Part shown: positions 55,348-64,000 of the stretch, in pieces
Layout of the letters: each line of letters begins with the position of its first letter
Position numbering within the stretch: the first letter of the stretch is position 1
Assembly (NCBI GenBank): GCA_035578155.1
Contig: JAPWDM010000005.1
Location: forward strand, 20,954,877 to 21,018,876
DNA length: 64,000 bases
Reading direction: 5' to 3'
DNA from: Brachynemurus nebulosus
Lineage: Eukaryota; Arthropoda; Insecta; Neuroptera; Myrmeleontidae
Notes under the pieces: model-generated
Told to the model about the DNA's origin: nothing
Seen by the model: the letters and a program-made list of their open reading frames with translations, nothing else
Database searches by the model: none
Program-made: the position numbers and the translations under genes

Positions 55348-57957
55348 ATGTGTTAATCCACGAAATGTGAATATGTTTTACGCATCAATAGCGATAATTC
55401 TTAGCTAGGTACTTGTAATAAAAATATAAAAATATTTCAACAAAATTGACAAAACGTGCTGACATTGTTCACGTCTCAGCTTGTATAATTTATTTCGGTT
55501 AACCGAAGAGTTATTCAACTTTAAAAGACAATAACACGTCCTAAGTAAAATATATGGCCTGATATTACCGTCTAATAATGTCTAGCCATACGTACGACCA
55601 CCAAATGTTACATCTCTCATTGGCTACAGCCAGAGGACTGTGATTGTCCTTACAATGTTGAGATCGCGGTTCATTGCTCGATGTTTGAATTTTTTACAGG
55701 ATTTTAAAGTAAGAATATGATTTATAAGTTTTAAAATTTGATTATTAGAAGTAATTAAATATTCGTAAAAGTGCCGTTTGGAATGTAAGAGGATTGGCCG
55801 TCTCATATCTTGAATTACAATTAGTTCACAATCAATTCAATCTTTTTTTGAAAATTGTTGAAAAATAGTATTATAGGATATTTATGTTTCATGATTTATT
55901 TATTATAAGTTACAAAAATTTAACGGCGTCGCAAAGCTTATTTTTCGTCTCCTAAATCTTTCTTCCCCAATTATCCTCAAGACTAAATTTCTTTCACTTC
56001 TGCCGGTCTTCAAAATAATATTTAAATTTGTCTTTGATTTTACTAACCAATTTTTTCTAACTCGATATTCAAAGTTTTTATACTATTTTTGGAAGATTAT
56101 CAATGCCACCCAAAATCCTAAAGAAACCCAAATTCTTAGACTTATTTATTGGAACATTTTGGCAGAATGTAAGCTAGAATTTTTTCAGACAATGCAGAGG
56201 CGGGCAATACTTTTAGCACGTTGATACAACGCTGTATACCACGTCAACAATTCTGTATATACAAACATAGCTCGCTCTCTGTCTAGTTACCGTGGGCAAC
56301 GGAGCGATGCGATGTGATCTATAATACATTACGTATTGTACAGCAGACCTGTTATAGTTATCGCATCGATTATATGTGTTATGTTATTCGTCCATAACGT
56401 TTTTAGAAATCATCACTACACTGAGAATGTGTCTTTCTTGTTATAGATTAATACCCGTCCGCGGTAGCATCACACACATGTGCGATCACTGGTTGCGATC
56501 GGCCTCTACGGTCGTTGTGGCCATCACACCAATGCAGTGTGTTTGGACTGGAAAATATTAATTTTCAATAAAATTTTCGAATTTGCAGAATTCATGACAA
56601 AGTAAAAATTTGTCTGAAGAATTTGCTGATGTCAATTTTGAAAATATGGAGACACGAAATTTGAAAAGATTTAATTTTTTTCATCATCGAGACAATCGAC
56701 GACATTCAGAATTTTGAAAAGGCTCAAATTTTTAGATTTCCAGGGAATACAATATATACGTGGAATACAATGCAGACTTTACTGTGCCAGCATGGGAGGA
56801 TGAGAAAATTCTCTGAGTTTTCTCGGTTTTACACACTGCTAGCACCAAAATTTCACCGTATTTGATATTATTCGATTTTAGTTCAAAAAAAAAAAAAAAA
56901 ATTGGCCACTTCATAATCTTGAAAAGTCAGATCACGAATTCTATGTATACACTTGTGTTTTGATTCCAAATACGGTAAAGATTGAAGGACTCTAAACGTC
57001 TCTGCATTACACGTTGCAAGAATCACAATTAAAATATGACGAGAAAAATATATTATTCACAACTATTGTGATGTTAACTGCCGGAAGACTCTGACATGCA
57101 TTGACAATAATCGTTAACAGTAGTAATACTAGGGAACAAACACGCTGTTTATACTTCAATGTTACAAAAAATTAACCTTGTAAGAATATTAAAAGTATCA
57201 CTGCAATCATTAGTCGACTCAAATACCGACATCGTAATAATTATACAAATTATAACTATTATTTAAAATTTTCTGAAACATGCAATTTTTTTGTTATGAA
57301 TTATTATGAACAAAACCAACTGTAATTGTCGTGTATCTGTGTCCCTGACCTTTTTGTCGTATGTTTTAAGGTTATGTTATTCGAGACATCTTTATATAAT
57401 ATTTATTTAATAATATACATTATATAAAATTAAATTTTGCTAATTTCCGACTTTAATTTAATAAAAATAATGTTCGCGTCTGTACACGTATGTGTAGGTA
57501 TATATTTTTTATTTTATAAATAAATTTTATTGGTGTTCTAAGTAAGTATAATATGTCTGTTGGGAAAAAAATTGTTGTCTCTTTTAAAGGCCTTGAACTT
57601 GTAATGAATTTTTACTAACTTTCACCCATTTGTGTTGTGTCTGTAATAGATACAATACACACAAAAAATACGGAATTACTTTTTAATATTGTATTTTTAA
57701 TCAATGCCAAAAAATTTGTTCGGGGAGCTTTAAATTCATTTATGTAATGTCACCAAGGACATTGAATTGTTTTAGTTTAAAAAATTTATTGCTTAACTCT
57801 GAGAGATATGAAATTCCAACGCAATTTTTATAGGCTAGGGCATAAGACATTATTTTAGTAGTAAAAATGGATTTTCTGATGAACAAAAAAAAAGAGAAAT
57901 TAATGGTTATGTTCAGCAGATTTCAGCGTTCAATAAGCGATTTTTACTCAATTTTAA
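55348..57957. other. Noncoding stretch of 2.6 kb
   Basis: No conserved coding sequence. 56210-56560 is G/C-richer with CGATGCGATG / CGCATCG-like pieces, but neither a tRNA nor a consistent inverted repeat could be drawn. Confidence 0.5.
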
Positions 57958-58852
57958 GGCGGACCACTAGTGTGACATTTTGAAAAAATTGGAATTTGCA
58001 TATTTCGATAGTCTATACCTTTAAAAATAACATACTAAAATTTCAAGTGCATATCGCAAATAGTTTTTGAGTTACAGCCATCTGAAGAGCGGATTTCGAT
58101 TTTAATTATTAACTTGAGGTATTGAGAAATGTATGAAGGATGATAGTTCGGGAGTTTCTGGACGTGGCTGCCAGTCACATGTTGTGGAGCAGCTAGACTC
58201 TGGCACATTTAAATGACTCATCTAGTTTTACTATGACCGTTATAGTGAGTATATCGTAAATAATTTTTGTAAAAATTCTCAGAAATTAAAACTAAAAGGT
58301 AAGGTAAAGAAAAACTACACTTTTCGAATTTTCTGCAGTTATAACTCGAAGATAAATCATCCGATCGATTTGATTCTTATTGCAGGTTCTTTTATATATG
58401 TTTGTTCCTGCCATGAACCTCCAATTTTCTGATCGAATAAAAAATGTAATTTTTGCAGGTCAAAAATCATTAAATTTTCGCGCAAAATTTGAAACTTTTT
58501 TTTTTTAAAAAGTCCGCCATTTTGTTAAACGTCAGCTTTTTTTTTGATTGAGGTTCATGGCACGGGCAATACCTTCTAGTTTAATAGACTTTTTGGTTTT
58601 TTTAATTTCAGGCACTGTGAAGGTCGCTATCACTGCAGCAGTGGGGGGACTTTTTTTTGGAGGCTTGGGAGATCGCGAATAACTCACTGAATTTTTAATT
58701 TTTTGGTCCAAAAATTTTATTATGAATTTATTATATATCAATGAATATATCCTTGAAATATTAAAATATTCCATACAGTAAGTAGTTTTCTTGAAAAAAA
58801 TTTCCTTTCACCTTTCACCTTTCTTTTCAGACGGTCACACTAGTGGTCCCCC
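57958..58852. mobile_element. piggyBac-like MITE with GGACCACTAGTGTGAC ends
   Basis: TTAA lies at 57954-57957 and 58853-58856. The ends GGCGGACCACTAGTGTGAC and, inverted, GGGGGACCACTAGTGTGAC differ at one base. The 895-base element has no transposase. A minus ORF at 58532-58774 has a lysine/proline-rich part (SYSRSPKPPKKSPPTAA) of unknown origin. Confidence 0.75.
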
Positions 58853-59240
58853 TTAACTCTATATTTAATCAACTGTATATCTACTGGGAAGTTGGCAGTG
58901 CGGACTTCCCAGATAGCATCCACATCATACCGTTTTTATTTTATTGTGTATATGTTTCCAGCGCTTCTACCAATTACATTAATAATAAAAAAAAATTCTA
59001 ATAAAGATGGCATTCTGAGGTACAGTGGTGTACGATTTTTCCATCGGCCCTGTACTTTTTCCACATAGACATAATATTATATGCCTCTAGGTACAGGTGT
59101 GTATGTTTATATGCATTATGAATTCACGTACGTATTCGTTGATGTGTAGTCATGGATATGATGTACTGTTATAGCCAGTCGCAGGTAATTTGACATTCAT
59201 CACTCTGCGACAGTGACAGACACATATGTATGTGTACATA

Positions 59241-60839
59241 CACTCCGTTCAATAACTATAGCACACTTGTAAAAATAAGTGATAATGCGGGGAAAAAAAA
59301 TTTAAACCTCTTTAATTGTAAAGTATTTATTAATGTAAAAATATAATTATGTATATTTAATTTAAAAAAAAAAAATTAACCATTATAAAATATAAAATTA
59401 GTGCTTTTCGTAATTTAACTTGTTCAATAACTATAGCACATTAACATATTTTCGTATTAATTTAATTTGTAATTTAAAATTTAATAATTAATTGAGTTCC
59501 CCTGTTTTCGAATCACTTCATATATTCTATCTTTCATCGATAGCACTAATTTTTGAAACAAATTTATGTCCAACTTGTGCCACTCTGAACTAATTGTGTT
59601 CGTTAATTCTTTCACCGTATTAAACTGCCGCCCATTTCTATATACGGCTCGTGATAATTGAGCCCACACGTTTTCCATTGGATTTAGGTCAGGGCTGCGA
59701 GAAGGCCACATCAGCAGCTCAATATTATTGGCAGAAAACCAATCCTTCATGGCCTTGGAACAATGGACAGAAGCATTATCTTGTTGATATATCCATTCGG
59801 GGCCAGCAAGTATTTCCGCAAATGGTAAAAGATACCTTTCTAAGACATCTTGGTATACTACTGAATTAATTTTTTCAATTACAAAAGCTATGTCAGTTTG
59901 TCCATTAAATGACATAGCTCCCCATACCATTATTCCGCCACCACCAGACTGGCGTTTAGAGAAAATTTCTTCTTCTTTACGAAGATCGTGCCAATAATAC
60001 GAATAGCCATCGGGACCATCTAAACAGAATCTCTTCTCGTCTGAGAAAATTACCGAAAGCCATTTGTCGCCAAAATCCATGTATTTCCTTTCAAAATTTA
60101 AAGGATCTATTTTATGCTGTTTAGATAATGGTGGCCTACGCAATTTTTTCTTATGTACTATATGTTATGAACGTTTCACAGCATTCCATATTGTAGTTTT
60201 TGAAACATTCAACTTTAATTTAGCTTTTACTTGCGCGAGAGATAAATTTTCCCGTGTTATCAAGAGACAAATTTGTCGTTCTTCTCGCTGCGAAAGAATT
60301 TTTGTGGGTCCTCCAGTACGTTTAGTCCCGTAAATCTCGATATTTTTAAAAAAAATTAGTAATCACCTTCCTCGATCTTCCAATTCTTCTTGCTATTTCG
60401 CTAACAGACTTATTTTCTTCTTGAAAAGCGATTATTTGTCCTTTCTCAATTTCCGTTAAATATTTTCCGCGAGGCATTTTTTTAAACAGAATAAAAATCA
60501 ACTTACGCTACCCAATGCTTTTTTTAAAAATGTACGATAAAACAAAATTAAATTGTAATTAAGTATTCATTTAAGTATTTGCTGCAAGATAAGCAAATTG
60601 GAGTTTATTTTATAATCAGTTATGTATACTGTGCTATAGTTATTGAACATGTAATTTATGTGTTTTCATATTTTTGTTTAGTTTATGCAGTGTGACATTT
60701 TTTTAGGGTATAAAAATTATGTTCTATTTATTATACACATTATAGTTAATAACTACAATTTTATAGAATAGGAACAAGTAAGTTTCTATTTTATAAAAAA
60801 GTGGTTTTGTAAAGTGTGCTATAGTTATTGAACGGAGTG
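59241..60839 (-). mobile_element. Tc3-like Tc1/mariner transposon, nearly full length
   Basis: 1599 bases between TA duplications (59239-59240, 60840-60841). Outer ends CACTCCGTTCAATAACTATA are exact inverses. The end motif GTTCAATAACTATAGCAC appears four times: 59247-59264 and 59422-59439, and inverted at 60631-60648 and 60816-60833. Each end therefore has two presumed transposase sites about 170 bases apart, as in Tc3. The single gene on the minus strand is broken in two places. Confidence 0.92.
59481..60477 (-). pseudogene. Tc3-like transposase with frameshift and stop
   Basis: From an ATG at 60475-60477 (MPRGKYLTEIEKGQIIAF, a helix-turn-helix DNA-binding start) to a stop at 59481. Length fits about 331 codons plus one extra base. 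An 8-base A run at 60348-60355 causes a one-base frameshift, and a TAA at 60165-60167 interrupts the second helix-turn-helix region. After it 220 codons are open and hold the catalytic triad: D in FSDEKRF, D in YQQDNASVH, and E in SPDLNPMENVW with 34 residues between the last two (DD34E). Catalytic residues are intact, so inactivation seems recent. Confidence 0.88.
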
Positions 60840-60841
60840 TA

Positions 60842-63800
60842 TTATTACCATACTATGTACACATACATATGTGATATTTTGTGTGTACATAAAGTTTATC
60901 TCATATTCAATATAATTTCTTTATTCAAGTATGTATAAATTACTTTTCAGGTCAATAAGATCACATCTGCCAATTTACAAATTGGTTTTCATTGGTAGTT
61001 GAGGAAATACTGTTGCAAGTATCAAGAAATTTCAAGAGCAAAGATGATATACCCCGTTTCAAATACAATTGAGTAGTCTTCGTTAAAAAAATTAAATAAT
61101 TCTTATATATTCGAAACAAATCAATCTTCTATTCTTTTCTAAAAACAAAATGAAAGAGATAAAGCTAAGAAAACGGGAATTCCTTAAATTCGTAAGTGAT
61201 GAATCATGCTTAAATTTAAGTGAAATAGATTATATTTAGGGTAAGTTAAGTAGGGTGTGTTCCAGAATAAGCCGTCAAGAAGCTTTTCTTTTAAAATTAT
61301 TAGCAGATTTCTTATAATTTTAAAACAAATTTTGAACTTATAACAGTGCGGTCGTTGGTGTTTATTATAAAGACTCGATTAATTTTCATAACTCAAATTA
61401 TAAACTATAAAACTCACAGAATATTACAGAATGAACGCTAGTATCTCTATACTACTGAAACGACAAAGGATAGAAAATATCCCACCAATATGTTATATAT
61501 GTGCACGCGGAGTTGTGTGTGTTAGTGCGATGGATGGTTGTGTGTATGGGTGTCTCGCATAACATGTATGCATGTGTCTCGCATAACAGGCATCATGCAC
61601 GTATATCACGTATATCGTGTCAACACGACGGCAACAATATGACAACAATCGAAACACACCCATTGGTAGCTACTAAGTGAATGACAACATAGTTCTGCAA
61701 AATGTACATAAATGCCCATAAGTGGTTGCAGAAAAGAGATAGTTGTATTCCTTCTAGTGTTCTATGATAAAACTTGACGTCAGCAAATAACTTTTTGTAG
61801 TTTTATCGGAAAATTGGATTTTTTTTGGATAAATTCTTAATTTTTACCAATAAAATTATCAAATTAAATTTCGATTTCGTCTGTAAATTAATTTATCGAA
61901 AATATTTGGAGATTCACTCCGAGAACGGAATACTATATTCTTATTTAGATTTATGTTTAGTGTCCCGTACTGAAGTTGGTTTGGAGATAGTTACGTGGTC
62001 TAATCATAAGCGTGAACTGTAAAAAAGTTAACTATTGATTCTGAGGATTCATTTTAGAAGATAAATTGGCAAACGGGAAACGGAAAGCTTACTGAAGCAC
62101 GAATTCAAAAATATATATGAAATATGATGGAATTTTTTTATGCATTATTTTAAAAACATAGGTAATTCGGAAGAAATACTTAAAAATTGCTGTTTTCTAA
62201 TCAACTACAACGATCGTTCAGAAAAATCTGAAAAAATTTATGAAAATTGCGAATGATGTGTCGATTGAATCAAAGTTATCAGAATTGAAAAATTCCAGCC
62301 ACATTTACTTCAAATTCGTGTTTAAGAACTGAACTAACTGTACCAAACACTATTTGCCCATTGTGATGATAATAATAATGCATTTTTTATGATTTTGTTA
62401 AAAATTATTATTAAATGGTGATAGTTAAAGCTTTATTGAAATAATACGTTAATTTATTCACATATGTATAAATATCGAATTTATTATTATTGATATGACA
62501 CGTACCAGAACGTGTTTTTCAAAAAATACAATTTCTCTTTTACATTTTCTTCTTTTTTTGACACTCCCATATAAGTACACATATTCAATGTATATCCACA
62601 TACGTACAATAATTTAATTGATTAGAGCAATTTCATATGTTTTGTTCAATTCTTGGCCTCAAGCTCCAATCAGAAAAAATTTCTAAAATAAAATTGACCG
62701 ACCACAAGAGATTGTAATCTATAAAAAAATAATTTCGCCTAACTGTGCCTGTGATAAGATTTGACTTTTTTTAAAGCTTTATTTTGTCAACTAATTACTG
62801 AAATCTCATGTGGTGAGGCATCTTATTAGAATCGTGATTTCAAATTTCACTTTTCCATTTGGAGGTGACATACAAACGCCTATAGAGGGCGAAAGGTGAT
62901 TTTTAAAAATGGGTTTGAAAAAATTTAAAAGTTTACAAATAACTTCCTATACACAAGAAACTTCATGAAAACAAATGAAAATTAATGGAAGAAGAAAATT
63001 TTCTTTGCGTGTTTCTCGATAAAGTATTTATTTGTATATTTAACAGTTTGAGTAACGTTACCAATAATGTGTTATTTATGAACTAAATATATATATTTTA
63101 ATGAAATTATAAAAAAAGTTAAGAATAACCTTAATTCTCTTATGGCCTAATTGATTTAAACTGATGTATTATCAATTTATCAGCAATTTTCAAGTGGTTT
63201 CCACCAAGTTATCTTTGTAGGTCACTTTTAAGTTTTACGTTTTAAATTCATTATAAAGTTTTTATGCACGATTGTCTAAATGGTACATTAAGAAACATCG
63301 ATTGTAATATATGTAGGTTGAGTAAAACGGTTAGAAATTGAGGTCCATGATCGGTTATTAGTTGATATAAAGCAATTTCTTGTTCTTATTCACATCTGAA
63401 ATGTCTAACATAATATGTCCAAAAATTGTAGAGTAGCTTTAAGCCTCCGTTTTTAAGGTTACAAGTTCACATAGTAGACCATACATTATGTTCAGAAGGT
63501 GGGGAAAGACAAGGTTACTGGTACAGTAACCTTGATTTGCAGTACAAGATTTAGCACGCTTGACCACTTGGCAGACTGAATTTTTTAACTACTTAATTAT
63601 GATTTGAGAGTCCCGTACGTTAAAAGGAAAAACGGAACCCTTATAAGATCACTCTCGTGTCCGTCTGTCACTGAATTTTTCCTCGAAAACAATGTAACGT
63701 AGAAGTTTGAAACTTGGAATAATGTTAGGTCTTGATGACGCGCACATAGGTATATCGCCAACTAAAGATTAGAAAAAAATTATTTTGATTTGAATTGGGG

Positions 63801-64000
63801 AGCGAGGTCAGTTTGGTCCTCATATATCGTATGAAGCATCATTTGAAACAGCCACCGCTAAGAATTCCCAAAATTCCTTTATAATTTTGACCCCCCCCTG
63901 ATTTTTTAGATTTCTAAAACTAAAATTTTAGGTTTGATAAGGTTAATAGACAACGTATTTACTAATGTTCCAGTACAATGCGGGACAATTCATGCATTTT
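60842..64000. other. Right end of window, noncoding
   Basis: No gene was recognised. 61500-61620 has a G/T-rich patch with GTGTCTCGCATAACA twice. A dispersed-repeat-like segment lies near 63606-63780. The ORF at 61825-62022 has no recognised motif. Confidence 0.5.
63606..63780. repeat. Segment resembling a widespread arthropod repeat
   Basis: GAGTCCCGTACGTTAAAAGG, then ACGGAACCCTTATAAGATCA, then TCGTGTCCGTCTGTCAC resembles a sequence I recall from many insect genomes (GGTTCCGTACC ... AACGGAACCCTTATAG ... TGTCCGTCTGTC). Its transposon class is not certain to me. Confidence 0.4.

Noticed and set aside
56376..56561. G/C-richer patch considered as a tRNA or small RNA gene
   Set aside because: No cloverleaf with A and B boxes could be drawn and no clear stem structure was found.

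Overview
The window is AT-rich animal DNA and almost certainly comes from an insect. It holds two conserved metazoan genes with GT-AG introns. The kinase gene has the insect DYRK2/3 style of sequence, and the transposon set (hAT, piggyBac, Tc3-like, pogo-like, PIF/Harbinger and a Ty3/gypsy element with a CHCC Gag finger) is typical of insects. The species cannot be read from the sequence. No rRNA, tRNA or CRISPR array was recognised.

Layout. About 1-4549 is an intron or intergenic stretch with one possible short terminal exon and one dispersed repeat. 4550-7525 (+) carries the 3' two thirds of a MAGUK scaffold gene of the MPP2/MPP6/Varicose family: second L27 region, PDZ, SH3, HOOK and guanylate kinase, in six exons including an optional 75-base cassette. 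Its 5' exons lie to the left of the window or were not recognised. 7526-13872 is the gap between two convergent genes and contains a small hAT element. 13873-46852 (-) is a complete or nearly complete class II DYRK protein kinase gene of ten coding exons (about 670 codons). Nine of its ten exons have clean splice sites and continuous reading phase; the first exon is less certain. 46853-64000 is noncoding upstream DNA, rich in transposon relics.

Most of the interest is in the mobile DNA, much of it in the kinase introns. The clearest item is a complete Ty3/gypsy retrotransposon (35090-39834, minus strand). It has identical 283-base LTRs, a TACT target duplication, a tRNA-Trp type primer site, an intact gag and an intact pol whose last codons and stop lie inside the LTR. 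It looks like a recent, possibly active insertion of the CsRn1 type. Others include a PIF/Harbinger remnant with both a MADF gene and a transposase fragment, a Tc3-like element with four copies of the end motif and two lesions in its transposase, and a piggyBac relic keeping only the cysteine-rich transposase tail. There are also piggyBac, pogo, mariner and hAT-type MITEs, many with perfect target duplications. Two are nested (hAT in piggyBac, hAT in pogo-like), and one larger inverted-repeat element contains two copies of an almost pure palindrome. Degenerate tandem arrays lie at 17.0-17.6 kb and 42.9-43.5 kb. A dispersed family marked by a TGACGTCA palindrome occurs in at least four places.

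The two host genes work separately: a septate-junction/polarity scaffold and a dual-specificity kinase. Nothing suggests joint regulation beyond their tail-to-tail arrangement. All calls come from reading the sequence; no database search or alignment was run.
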